DNA of 64,000 nucleotides. Origin: Scatosoma sp045127595 (GTDB lineage: Bacteria; Bacillota; Clostridia; Christensenellales; Borkfalkiaceae). Each line of letters begins with the position of its first letter. Position 1 is the stretch's first letter. Shown one piece after another: positions 35,592 through 44,255 of the stretch. The stretch spans positions 41,953-105,952 of the forward strand of contig JBGVQS010000024.1 of assembly GCA_045127595.1 (NCBI GenBank). Reading direction: 5' to 3'. The notes under the pieces were generated by a model. That model was given only the letters and a program-made list of their open reading frames with translations. It made no database searches and was not told the DNA's origin. Position numbers and translations under genes: made by a program.

Positions 35592-36218
35592 TTATTCTTT
35601 CCCCTGATACACGGAGAGTGCGACTCCGTCCCCAACGTTGAGCACCGAAGTGATAAAATCTTTGTCCGCTGTTACCGTATAAAGGTAAGAACGAATCTTA
35701 TCCACGATCGAATGCCGTTTTTGCGGAGTAGGTTCTTCGCCGCTCACCCAACCGTATAAAAGCACGTCGTCCGCGAACAGGATACTCCCCTTTTTCATCA
35801 GCCGTTTTAAATCGAATAGATATTTTTCATATTGCGCTTTCGGACCGTCTAAAAAGACAAAATCGAACTGTCCGTCCATCATTGCAAGAATCTCTCCCGC
35901 GTCCCCCAAATGCGCCGTTACCCTATCGGTTACTTGAAAATCCGCAAAATTTTGTTTCGCTTCCAAATAGCGGTCTTCTTCCAACTCTACCGTGGTGAGT
36001 TTTGCCTGCGGACAAGCGAGCAGCATTGCAACGGACGAAAGCCCAACCGCCGTACCGATCTCTAAAATCCGTTTGGGTTGGGTTGCGGAAAGCATCAATA
36101 ATAAGAAATTTAGCGTTTCATCATCCGCCACGGGAATTCCGCGGTTTAAAGCGTCCGCGCGCCTTGCGCGAATACGTTCGTCCACGTTTAATTGTACCAA
36201 AGATGCCGTATATTGCAT
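35592..36218 (-). CDS. SAM-dependent O-methyltransferase, TrmR-like
   Basis: 208 residues, COMT-like class I methyltransferase. The SAM motif is ILEIGTAVGLSSVAML (~residues 52-67), followed by VELEEDRYLEAK, HLGDAGEIL and the metal/catalytic segment FVFLDGPKAQYEKYL, with DDVLLYGWV later. In Bacillus subtilis the homologue YrrM/TrmR methylates 5-hydroxyuridine-34 of tRNA to mo5U and is encoded next to the U32 proteins; the same arrangement is seen here, so mo5U synthesis for wobble decoding is the likely role. 15 bp downstream of the RNase J gene. Confidence 0.85.
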   Translation of the reverse strand: MQYTASLVQLNVDERIRARRADALNRGIPVADDETLNFLLLMLSATQPKRILEIGTAVGLSSVAMLLACPQAKLTTVELEEDRYLEAKQNFADFQVTDRVTAHLGDAGEILAMMDGQFDFVFLDGPKAQYEKYLFDLKRLMKKGSILFADDVLLYGWVSGEEPTPQKRHSIVDKIRSYLYTVTADKDFITSVLNVGDGVALSVYQGKE

Positions 36219-36233
36219 GATTTTCCTTTCGTC

Positions 36234-38357
36234 TTATACGTCGAGTATAGACACGACGATCAAAGGCGCTTGTTTTGTCTTTTTGTAGAAATTATTTTTC
36301 AGCGTTTTGCGGATCAACGCAGACAATTCGTCCTTGTTTCCGCTTGAATAATCGTAAGTTTCCACTGCTTTGCGGACGAGCACCGCCATTTCGCGTTCTG
36401 TTTCTTCGCCTGCAAATACGCAGCCGTGCGCTTCCACCACGGGATCGTTAATCACGTAATTGCCCGTAACTGCAATCGCGACCGTAAATACGCCGTCCGC
36501 GGACATTTTCAGTCGGTCGCGGATCACTTCGCTATCTCCGTAATCTTCCACCCCTTCGCCGTCAATCAGCCGCGTGCCCGCTTGGATATTTCCCCCAAGT
36601 TTCATACTCGTAGCGGTAAGCTCTACGCAATTCCCGATTTCCGTAATCAAGATATTTTGCGCGGGCATACCGAGCGATTCGGCAAGCTGCGCGTGGCGTT
36701 TTAAATGTCTGTATTCTCCGTGTACGGGAATAAAGAATTTCGGCTGTAAAAGAGTATGCAAAATTTTATGCTCTTCCTGGCAAGCATGTCCCGATACGTG
36801 GATTTTTTCTAAGCTTTCATATACGACCCGCGCCCCCTTTTTATAAAGGTTATTGATAACGCGGTAAATCATCTTTTCGTTCCCGGGGATCGGGTTTGCC
36901 GAAATAATAATCGTATCCTGCTCCCCGATCGTTACCTTGTTAAAATCCCCTGACGCCATACGCGTCAAAGCGCTCATCGGTTCTCCCTGCGAGCCGGTGG
37001 AAACGATCAAAAGCTCTCCGTCGAAAAGGTTTTTCGTCTTTTCAATATCAATCAAAACCCCTTCGGGAATTTTCAACTCCCCAATTTTCACAGCCGCGTC
37101 AACGACCTTGAACATGCTCCTGCCCGAAAGCGCCACTTTGCGGCGGTATTTGACTGCCAAATCAATAATTTGCTGTAATCTATGCACGTTCGAGGCAAAC
37201 GTCGCGATAATAATACGACGGTTGGTATTTTCCGAAAAAAGATGATCGAGCGTCGTTCCAACGACCGTTTCGCTCATGGTATACCCTGTGCGTTCGATAT
37301 TCGTCGATTCCGCCATATAGAGTAAAACGCCTTCTTTGCCAAGCTCGGCAATCCGTTTCAAATCAATTTGCTGACCTGCCACGGGAGTAAGGTCAATTTT
37401 GAAATCTCCGCTGTGATATATCAGTCCGTTCGGCGTTTTGATTGCCAAAGCGCACGCGCCGGAAATGGAATGGTTCACGTTGATAAATTCCACCTCGAAC
37501 ACGCCAAGCCGAATCTTTTCACCTGCCTCTACGACGCGTTGCAGGCTTTGAATACGCCCTTCTTGCAATTTATTATCCGCAAGCATCAACGTCAAACGAG
37601 TTCCATAGACGGGCACGTTTGCGCCAAGCTCTTTCATCAAATAGGGCAAACCGCCGATATGGTCTTCATGACCGTGCGTGAGCAAGATACCGCGGATTTT
37701 TTCCTTGTTTTCCACCAAATAGGTTACGTCGGGCACAACCGAATCTACTCCTGGCATATCTTCGTTGTTGGGAAAGGTCAGCCCTGCATCAATAATGATA
37801 ATATCATTACCGTATTCCAGCGCAGTCATATTCTTCCCAATCTCGCCTACACCGCCAAGAAAAAGTACCTTGACAGATTTTTGTTTACTCGTCCCCTTTG
37901 TCTTTTGCTTTTTAACGGGCAAAATAGGCTCGACGTCGGTAGTAGACACCCATTCCGATAACCTTTCCTTCTTTGAGTTTTTAGGGGAATTTAAACGTTT
38001 TTTTAAAGGGCTACTTTTAAGTTCGGTAGCCTGTTCTTCCCTTTTTTGCGATGATTTTTGTCCGCGCTTTACGCTTTTTTTACGCTTGTCCAAAATGAAT
38101 GCATCCGCGCCGTAGAGATTTGTTGCAAACAGCTCGTTTGCAAATCCGTCCATCGACGTTCCCATCGGGTTTTTATTTGTACGCGCGCGCGTATTTTTGG
38201 TTGCGGAAAGTCCTTTCTCGGAAAGCCCTTTTGCCGTTTGTCTTGTAGATTTTCCCGCTTTGTTCGTTTTTTCGTTTTCCTTTACCGCGCTTTTATTTTC
38301 TTTGGTGCGTACACCCTTTTTTATGGGCTTGTCTTGTTTTTTTCTTTCTTCCTTCAC
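36234..38357 (-). CDS. rnj: Ribonuclease J with long basic N-terminal extension
   Basis: 707 residues, against about 555 for typical RNase J. The catalytic core begins at ~residue 162 (VKVLFLGGVGEIGKNMTALEYG). Metallo-beta-lactamase motifs: LTHGHEDHIGGLPYL, VNHSISGACALAI, YHSGDFKID, and the beta-CASP part SGRSMFKVV, STGSQGEPMSAL, HVSGHACQEE, FIPVHGEYRHL. The first 160 residues are Lys/Arg/Ser/Thr-rich and apparently disordered. Translation starts at GTG with TAAGGAG 10 bp upstream. It should act in mRNA and rRNA 5' processing; the extension may bind RNA or partners. First gene of a seven-gene operon ending at 30003. Confidence 0.95.
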   Translation of the reverse strand: MKEERKKQDKPIKKGVRTKENKSAVKENEKTNKAGKSTRQTAKGLSEKGLSATKNTRARTNKNPMGTSMDGFANELFATNLYGADAFILDKRKKSVKRGQKSSQKREEQATELKSSPLKKRLNSPKNSKKERLSEWVSTTDVEPILPVKKQKTKGTSKQKSVKVLFLGGVGEIGKNMTALEYGNDIIIIDAGLTFPNNEDMPGVDSVVPDVTYLVENKEKIRGILLTHGHEDHIGGLPYLMKELGANVPVYGTRLTLMLADNKLQEGRIQSLQRVVEAGEKIRLGVFEVEFINVNHSISGACALAIKTPNGLIYHSGDFKIDLTPVAGQQIDLKRIAELGKEGVLLYMAESTNIERTGYTMSETVVGTTLDHLFSENTNRRIIIATFASNVHRLQQIIDLAVKYRRKVALSGRSMFKVVDAAVKIGELKIPEGVLIDIEKTKNLFDGELLIVSTGSQGEPMSALTRMASGDFNKVTIGEQDTIIISANPIPGNEKMIYRVINNLYKKGARVVYESLEKIHVSGHACQEEHKILHTLLQPKFFIPVHGEYRHLKRHAQLAESLGMPAQNILITEIGNCVELTATSMKLGGNIQAGTRLIDGEGVEDYGDSEVIRDRLKMSADGVFTVAIAVTGNYVINDPVVEAHGCVFAGEETEREMAVLVRKAVETYDYSSGNKDELSALIRKTLKNNFYKKTKQAPLIVVSILDV

Positions 38358-38392
38358 CTATAATAAGTCTCCTTAGCGGATTTTCCGCCTAT

Positions 38393-38431
38393 AAAATAGA
38401 GAGCCGAAAATATGGAATTATCAGCTCTCTA
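38393..38431 (-). terminator. Weak terminator after the DYDRI-repeat gene
   Basis: Stem tagagagc / gctctcta with a 19-base loop; on the minus strand TTTTAT follows. It separates the repeat gene from the downstream rnj operon. Confidence 0.55.
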
Positions 38432-38465
38432 CCTAAGTTATTCGTATGTTTCTTTTGCGAAAGTC

Positions 38466-40718
38466 TTAAAAGTCGAGCTCGACTTTCTTTTCTTTGGTTG
38501 CCTTAATAAAGCCTTCGTCGAAAAGCTGTTTCGTGGACTGGTAGCAGAATTCTTCTACGTAATCAACGTCCTTATACTTTTCATCTTTTTCAACCGCGAG
38601 TTTTTCGGCAAGCGCTTCCACCAAACGAACAGCTTTCTTTACGGCAGCGTCGCTCTTGATCTTGATCATAAACGGCGTTGTTTCGTAAGCTTTTTGTCCG
38701 CTAACGTCCTTTTGATGGTATACCGTCGTCTTAAATTCGGGGTCGTTGGGATCAAGTGCAAGATACAAGCAAAGCGTCTTTCCGCAAATGTTGATCTTTG
38801 CAACCGTTTCTCTGCCGACATTAAATCTATCCGCGTGCCAGCTAACGTTCGAATTCAAACGCTTATAGGAAGTCAGCGCATTCTTCAAATCGCTGTAATA
38901 GCCCTTTACCTTTTCGTCGCTTTGTCTAATCTTCGCCGTAAAGCTTCTCTTTAAACGGATTACAAGTCCCGTTTCCGCATCAACAAGCTGGTTATCAACT
39001 TCTTGATAAGATTGAATACCAACAGCAACAGCAAGTTCTTCATGTGCGGGAGCTTCGTCCACGATCGGCTGTACCACAACGGGAGCTTCTTCCACTACTT
39101 CTTCCGCAGGTTCTTCGATGGGAGTTTCTTCCACCACTTCTTCCGCAGGTTCTTCAATGGAAGCTTCTTCCACTACTGCGGGAGCTACGCAAGGAACACC
39201 GCGAGCGCAAATTTCATCCGCAACCGTTTCCGCAATCGCTTGTACGCCTTCGTCGTCCAAAACAAGATCGTAGGTCGCTTCCTGCGAAATCTTGTCTTCC
39301 ACTATTTCCGCAATTCTGTCGTAATCAACGGGATCGGGAACAATTTGCGCCGCTTGCGCCGCAAGACATACTTTGTCGTAATCGATAGGATCGGTAGGTT
39401 CGGGCATCGCAATTTTTGCCGATACCTTTTCCGCGATGCTGTCGATGCCAGCGTCGTCCAACATAACTTCGCAAGTTTGTTGCGTATTTGCCGCAAGCTT
39501 CGCCACAACAACGTCCGCAAGTCTATCGTAATCGAGCGCTTTCGCAACCGCTTGTTCGATCATTGCGCCGATACGGTCGTAATCAACTTCCGCAGCAGGG
39601 GCAACCGCCGCTACGGGTGCGGGGTTCGTTTGATTGAGCATTGCCGCAATACGGTCGTAATCTACTTCTGCCGCAGCAGGGGCTACGATCGGAGCAGGCG
39701 CTACCTTGCTGACGATTTCCGCAATTTTATCATAATCCACTTCCGCTGCTACGGGAGCAACTACGGGCGCGGGAGCTACCACTGCCGTACCGTCTGCCGT
39801 AACCACGGGCATACCTGCAACCTTATCGCCTACCACTTCGCCGATACGGTTATAATCTACTCTTTCCTGTGCGGGCAAGCATTCGATAACCTTTTCGGTT
39901 ACGCCGCCGATAATACGGTCGTAATCAATCGCTTGCGACGTGGGGAAACGTTCCGCAACCTTTTCCGCCGTATCTTCCGCAATGCGTATGTAATCTATTG
40001 CTTCAGCCGCTTGGGGCAACGCTTCGATAACTCGATCCGAGGTATCCTTAACAATGCGTTGATAATCAATTTCAACGTTTGCCTCCATTTTCGTCAAAGG
40101 CAACGCGTTTAATACCTTTTCAGAAGTATCCGCTGCAATACGATCATAATCTACCGCCGCCGCTTCTACTTCCTTTTGTTCCGCTTTGATTTCGTTGAGA
40201 AGCTCAAGCACTCTATCGCCGACTTCTTCCGTAATGCGGTTATAATCTACGTTTTCGTTCAAAGGAATCGCTTCTACCGCTTCCAAAATGCGTTGACTCA
40301 ATTCAGGCAACGCTTCAATTTTGGGTATAACGTCCTCGCCGATTCGATCAGAAATGTTTTCTTGACCCGTCATAACCTGCTGGTGAAGTTCTTTCAGTGC
40401 GTTCAGTTCGTCAATAACCGCCTGCAACTGATCTAAAGACTGCACTTTGGACGCAACCTTTTCATTCATCTCGCCAATTGCGGAATTCAAGCCGTCGAAA
40501 ATGCTTTGATTCTGTATGTAGCCGTAACGAAGCTCCTGTGCGATCGTAGCCGCGGATTCATCACTGTCCGCTTTCATCTGCTCGTACATAGAGCCCATTT
40601 GAATGGAGGAGTACTTCAATTCGTTCATGATCTCCTCTTTCATTCTCTTTAAATCGTACGAAATCCATTGATATAATGCGTCGATCTTGGATACTTCCTG
40701 TGGTTTCTTGTCCGTCAT
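38466..40718 (-). CDS. DYDRI-repeat coiled protein with uncharacterised C-terminal domain
   Basis: 750 residues from ATG 40718, which has GAGGTG 7 bp upstream. No signal peptide or membrane helix. Residues 1-150 are helical and acidic (coiled-coil-like). Residues ~157-480 hold about twelve imperfect repeats of the type V/I-D-Y-D/N-R-I-x-E/A-x-V-x-x-K/R-V, spaced 25-45 residues. Residues ~510-560 are Glu/Val/Pro-rich with two copies of PIEEPAEEVVEE-like text. Residues ~591-710 are a compact domain (RSFTAKIRQSDEKVKGYYSD ... LYLALDPND ... TPFMIKIKSD) that recurs in the membrane protein at 59604-61442. Function unknown; a cytoplasmic scaffold or cytoskeletal-type role is a guess. Strong own promoter. 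Confidence 0.8.
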   Translation of the reverse strand: MTDKKPQEVSKIDALYQWISYDLKRMKEEIMNELKYSSIQMGSMYEQMKADSDESAATIAQELRYGYIQNQSIFDGLNSAIGEMNEKVASKVQSLDQLQAVIDELNALKELHQQVMTGQENISDRIGEDVIPKIEALPELSQRILEAVEAIPLNENVDYNRITEEVGDRVLELLNEIKAEQKEVEAAAVDYDRIAADTSEKVLNALPLTKMEANVEIDYQRIVKDTSDRVIEALPQAAEAIDYIRIAEDTAEKVAERFPTSQAIDYDRIIGGVTEKVIECLPAQERVDYNRIGEVVGDKVAGMPVVTADGTAVVAPAPVVAPVAAEVDYDKIAEIVSKVAPAPIVAPAAAEVDYDRIAAMLNQTNPAPVAAVAPAAEVDYDRIGAMIEQAVAKALDYDRLADVVVAKLAANTQQTCEVMLDDAGIDSIAEKVSAKIAMPEPTDPIDYDKVCLAAQAAQIVPDPVDYDRIAEIVEDKISQEATYDLVLDDEGVQAIAETVADEICARGVPCVAPAVVEEASIEEPAEEVVEETPIEEPAEEVVEEAPVVVQPIVDEAPAHEELAVAVGIQSYQEVDNQLVDAETGLVIRLKRSFTAKIRQSDEKVKGYYSDLKNALTSYKRLNSNVSWHADRFNVGRETVAKINICGKTLCLYLALDPNDPEFKTTVYHQKDVSGQKAYETTPFMIKIKSDAAVKKAVRLVEALAEKLAVEKDEKYKDVDYVEEFCYQSTKQLFDEGFIKATKEKKVELDF

Positions 40719-40805
40719 TTTACACCTCGGTTTGTGGTCGTTCATCTTGCTTCCATACACGCGTCCGCGCGTACACTAAACACGATTATACCCTATATTG
40801 GCAAT

Positions 40806-40834
40806 ATTATAACATATCTTTATCAATCGGTCAA
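40806..40834 (-). promoter_or_regulatory. Promoter of the DYDRI-repeat gene
   Basis: Minus-strand TTGACC (40829-40834), 17-bp spacer, TATAAT (40806-40811); about 85 bp of leader follows. Confidence 0.85.
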
Positions 40835-40918
40835 GAGTTTGACGAGAAAAAAAGTGGGGAAATTTACAACTTTTTTACAAAAACTGGATTTTTTTGCGTT
40901 TCCCCTCTTTTTTCAACT

Positions 40919-40931
40919 CGTACCTGCCCCC
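40919..40931 (-). repeat. Intergenic copy of the dispersed motif
   Basis: Exact CGTACCTGCCCCC preceded by TTCAACT, 3 bp after the stop codon of the cation ATPase. The eight flanking bases match the copies in addB and addA. Confidence 0.6.
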
Positions 40932-40934
40932 GTC

Positions 40935-43571
40935 TTATCTGTTTTTGCGCCGTTGAATCCATTTCACAAGCTCAACAAGCGGCACAATCACTACCCCCAG
41001 CCCTATCGCGCATAAATATTCCCCCCACGTAACGGAAGTAAATCCGAACGCCTTTGCAAGGAAAGGAACTTCACACACAAGCGTCGTCGCAAGAAACGAA
41101 CCGAGCGCCGCAAGCCATAAAATTTTATTTTGTCCCTTAATTTGCAGCAGGCTCTTTCTTTGCGAACGCATATTCAAGCTATGGAAGACTTCTGCCATGG
41201 ACATGGTCAAGAACGCCATCGTCGTACCTGCCGCGCTATTGGCAATTTCCCAAACGCCGCTTTCTAAATAATGTCCTAAGAAATAGGAAAACAGCGTGAG
41301 TGCCGCCACCAACAAACCTTGGTAAAGCACGTCGATCCCCATGCCGCCGGCAAATATCCCCGATTTGGAATCCCTCGGTTTGCGCTTCATAACGTCCGCT
41401 TCCGCGCGCTCCATACCGAGCGCCAGTGCGGGGAAGGTATCCGTTACCAAGTTAATCCAAAGCAAATGCACGGGTTTCAATACGGTAAAACCAAGCAAGG
41501 TAGCTACGAAAATTGCGACGACTTCGCTCATATTCGAAGCAAGCAAAAATTGAATGGCTTTACGAATATTGTCGTAAATCCGTCTGCCTTCTTCCACCGC
41601 CCCGACAATGGTGGCAAAATTATCGTCCGTCAGTACCATGTCCGCAACGTTTTTCGTTACGTCCGTACCCGTAATCCCCATGCCGACGCCAATGTCCGCC
41701 GCCTTGATCGACGGTGCGTCGTTTACGCCGTCCCCCGTCATCGCGGTAACAAATCCCTTTTTCTTCCATGCGTTTACAATCCGCGTTTTATGTTCGGGCT
41801 GTACGCGTGCATAGACGCTAATCGTCGAAAATTCTTGCTCGAATTCTTCTTCGCTCATATCGTCAAGCTGCGATCCCGAAACGGCGCGAAGCTCCCCGCC
41901 TAAAATGCCAAGCTCTTTTGCAATCGCAACCGCCGTATCAATATGATCGCCCGTAATCATGATAGGACGAATCCCTGCATCGCGGCAGCGCGCAATCGCC
42001 GTTTTTACTTCGGGACGGACAGGGTCGATCATACCGCATAAACCGATGAAACACATTCCTTGTTCCAGCTCGTTCGGCTCGTACCTGCCCGGCTCATTTT
42101 CATAAATTACCTGCGCGCAAGCAAGTACTCGAAGCGCTTTATCCGCCATCGATTTGTTCGCAAAAAATATGCTTTGTTTGTACTCTTTTGTCATCGGGGT
42201 GGGCTTGCCGTCCAAAAGATAATGGGTACATTTATCCACGACAACGTCGGGTGCACCTTTGGTATATTGTATGATCTTTCCGTCTTCACAATGTACCGTA
42301 GACATCATTTTTCGGTTGGAATCGAAAGGCGCTTCTCCGATACGGGGCGCAGTTTTCTTCATTTCCGTTTTATTCAACCCGAGTTTATCTGCCCATGCAA
42401 CAAGCGCCGCTTCCGTCGGTTCACCCGTAACGCCGCCAAGACCGTCCAGTTCCGCGTCCGTACAAAGCGCCATGCCCTTGGCAAGCGATTGCTCGTTTTC
42501 TCCGAAAAAGTCCACCACCGTCATCTTGTTTTGCGTGAGCGTTCCCGTCTTATCCGAGCAAATTATTTGCGCGCAACCGAGCGTTTCTACCGCCGTCAGT
42601 TTTCGAATAATCGCGTTGCGTTTGGACATATTCGTAACGCCGATCGAAAGTACGACTGTAACCACTGCCGCAAGCCCTTCGGGAATCGCCGCAACCGCAA
42701 GAGAAACGGCGACCATAAAGGAATTTAAAGCAAATTCAAAATTCAGATCTTTCGCGCGCAAAAGTTGCACGCCGAACACGATCACGCAGATCCCTAAAAT
42801 GATCCAAGTAAGCGTTTTGGAAAGCTGCGAAAGCTTGCGCTGTAAAGGCGTTTTTCCTTCCTGCGCCTGCGTGAGCGCGTCCGCAATCTTCCCCATTTCC
42901 GTTTCCATGCCCACCGAAGTGATCACGACTACGCCTCTGCCGTACACTACCGTACTGCCCATGTAGACCATATTTTTTCTATCCCCCAAAGGCACGTCCT
43001 TTTCCCCTGCCTTTGCAGTGATAGCTTCCGAAGTTTTTTCCACGGGAAGGGATTCCCCCGTCAAAGCCGCTTCTTCGATTTTTAGGCTTGCACATTCCAA
43101 AATTCTGCCGTCTGCAGGCACGGAATCTCCCGCTTCTAAAAGCACAATATCCCCTACGACAAGCTCTTCGCTGGGAATCGCGAGCAATTTTCCGTCGCGG
43201 ATTACCTTGGAAGTAGCCGCAGACATTTTTTGTAACGCTTCAATCGCTTTTTCCGCTTTGCTTTCCTGCACGACGCCCAAAATGGCGTTAAGAATAACTA
43301 CGGCAAGAATAATGATTACGTCGGTAAAACCTTCGTTTTCCACTACCGCCAGAACGCCGCTGATTGCCGCCGCCACAATCAGGATAATGATCATCGGGTC
43401 GGTGAGCTGTTCGAAAAATCTGCGTGCAAGCGATTTTTTCTTGCCTTCCGCAAGTTTGTTTCTGCCGTTTCTTTCCAAACGCTGCTTTGCTTCCGTCGAA
43501 GAAAGCCCTGTTTCCTTCGAAGTGGACAGCTCGTTTAAAACGGCTTCTTTTTCTACGTAATACTCTTTCAT
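40935..43571 (-). CDS. P-type cation ATPase (PMCA/PacL type), probable Mn2+ or Ca2+ exporter
   Basis: 878 residues from ATG 43571 with AAGGAG 8 bp upstream. P2-type ATPase: N-terminal cation-ATPase domain (KETGLSSTEAKQRLERNGRNKLAEGKKKS), about ten membrane segments, actuator loop AALTGESLPVEKT, phosphorylation site ICSDKTGTLTQNKM, nucleotide site FDSNRKMMSTV and KGAPDVV, hinge MITGDHIDTAVAIAKELGI and MTGDGVNDAPSIKAADIGVGM. The transmembrane-4 VAAIPEGLAAVVTV carries the P-E-G-L metal motif typical of Ca2+/Mn2+ pumps. Upstream lie a yybP-ykoY riboswitch and a terminator, which in other Bacillota make such pumps Mn-inducible; export of excess Mn is therefore the best guess. Confidence 0.93.
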   Translation of the reverse strand: MKEYYVEKEAVLNELSTSKETGLSSTEAKQRLERNGRNKLAEGKKKSLARRFFEQLTDPMIIILIVAAAISGVLAVVENEGFTDVIIILAVVILNAILGVVQESKAEKAIEALQKMSAATSKVIRDGKLLAIPSEELVVGDIVLLEAGDSVPADGRILECASLKIEEAALTGESLPVEKTSEAITAKAGEKDVPLGDRKNMVYMGSTVVYGRGVVVITSVGMETEMGKIADALTQAQEGKTPLQRKLSQLSKTLTWIILGICVIVFGVQLLRAKDLNFEFALNSFMVAVSLAVAAIPEGLAAVVTVVLSIGVTNMSKRNAIIRKLTAVETLGCAQIICSDKTGTLTQNKMTVVDFFGENEQSLAKGMALCTDAELDGLGGVTGEPTEAALVAWADKLGLNKTEMKKTAPRIGEAPFDSNRKMMSTVHCEDGKIIQYTKGAPDVVVDKCTHYLLDGKPTPMTKEYKQSIFFANKSMADKALRVLACAQVIYENEPGRYEPNELEQGMCFIGLCGMIDPVRPEVKTAIARCRDAGIRPIMITGDHIDTAVAIAKELGILGGELRAVSGSQLDDMSEEEFEQEFSTISVYARVQPEHKTRIVNAWKKKGFVTAMTGDGVNDAPSIKAADIGVGMGITGTDVTKNVADMVLTDDNFATIVGAVEEGRRIYDNIRKAIQFLLASNMSEVVAIFVATLLGFTVLKPVHLLWINLVTDTFPALALGMERAEADVMKRKPRDSKSGIFAGGMGIDVLYQGLLVAALTLFSYFLGHYLESGVWEIANSAAGTTMAFLTMSMAEVFHSLNMRSQRKSLLQIKGQNKILWLAALGSFLATTLVCEVPFLAKAFGFTSVTWGEYLCAIGLGVVIVPLVELVKWIQRRKNR

Positions 43572-43612
43572 TTTTAACTCCTTATTATTTATAATATGTA
43601 GCAAATTACGTA

Positions 43613-43641
43613 AAAAATCCGAGTACGGAAAACGCACTCGG
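43613..43641 (-). terminator. Riboswitch expression-platform terminator
   Basis: On the minus strand the stem CCGAGTGCG / CGTACTCGG (one mismatch) is followed by ATTTTTT. It sits between the yybP-ykoY aptamer and the ribosome site of the ATPase gene. Confidence 0.8.
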
Positions 43642-43677
43642 AAAAGTTACAAAAAAAAGACTTCACGCGCGTTTCCG

Positions 43678-43772
43678 CACAATGAGTCTCGCAATTTAAG
43701 ACAAGCCAGACCGAACGCCGATCAGTGTTGTTGACTTGCCGCGCATAAGCGTATGCTACTCCCTCAATGGGA
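43678..43772 (-). promoter_or_regulatory. yybP-ykoY manganese riboswitch
   Basis: The minus-strand leader reads CATTGAGGGAGTAGC at its 5' side and TTGCGAGACTCATTG at its 3' side, which close a P1 helix; GGGAGTAGC and the GC-A-GAC strand are the hallmark conserved L1 and L3 strands of the yybP-ykoY aptamer, and GTCAACAACACTGA matches the central conserved segment. The aptamer lies between a consensus promoter and an intrinsic terminator, so Mn2+ binding would be expected to prevent termination. Confidence 0.82.
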
Positions 43773-43784
43773 TTTTATGGTAAT

Positions 43785-43813
43785 ATTATATAATGTTTTT
43801 TCACATTTGTCAA
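43785..43813 (-). promoter_or_regulatory. Promoter of the riboswitch-ATPase transcript
   Basis: Perfect TTGACA (43808-43813) and TATAAT (43785-43790) on the minus strand with a 17-bp spacer. Confidence 0.9.
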
Positions 43814-43869
43814 GAGCTCGCAGGCGTTTTTTTGTGAAAATTCGAAAAAATTTTATTACTTGGTTTTTT

Positions 43870-44010
43870 ACGAGATTGCTTCGTCATTTCATTCCTCGCA
43901 ATGACTAATACCCATACCCGTCATTGCGAGCGTAGCGCGGCAATCTCTCTATAATTTATTGCTTGGTTTTTTACGAGATTGCTTCGTCATTTCATTCCTC
44001 GCAATGACTA
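43870..44010. repeat. REP-like palindromic repeats (GAGATTGC...GCAATGAC)
   Basis: Two direct copies of GAGATTGCTTCGTCATTTCATTCCTCGCAATGAC (split here: GAGATTGCTTCGTCATTT + CATTCCTCGCAATGAC) near 43871-43904 and 43975-44008 flank one inverted-type unit CGTCATTGCGAGCGTAGCGC-GGCAATCTC at 43920-43948. The same family recurs at 63500-63656. Non-coding dispersed repeat. Confidence 0.85.
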
Positions 44011-44015
44011 ATACG

Positions 44016-44236
44016 GCAAGACGCGGCGCGCGAGGCTTTTCGACGGGAGCGTACGCCTGTACGTGAGCAAGAAAAACGCAGCGCAACACGGTATTGCGTC
44101 CACCGTTTTTCCACCGTGCAAAATAGCGCGAAGAAAAACAGAGCAAGACGCAAGCAAGACGCGGCGCGCGAGGCTTTTCGACGGGAGCGTACACCTGTAC
44201 GTGAGCAAGAAAAACGCAGCGCAACAAAGTATTGCG
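44016..44236. repeat. 83-bp direct repeat, two copies 138 bp apart
   Basis: Copies at 44016-44098 and 44154-44236 differ at only a few positions (g/a in GTACGCC/GTACACC and a three-base change near the end). They are GC-rich and start gcaagacgcggcgcgcgagg. The minus-strand open frame through them is created by the duplication and has no ribosome site. The second copy ends 20 bp from the yebC stop. Confidence 0.8.
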
Positions 44237-44255
44237 CCGCGTATTCTCTGTTTTT

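Noticed and set aside
39003..40112. Long plus-strand open frame rich in Arg/Asn/His
   Set aside because: Antisense shadow of the DYDRI-repeat gene; its apparent repeats mirror the real protein repeats.
43949..44227. Open frame of 92 codons on minus with internal duplication
   Set aside because: It is produced by the 83-bp direct repeat and REP units, has no ribosome site, and its frame partner in the other phase is equally open.
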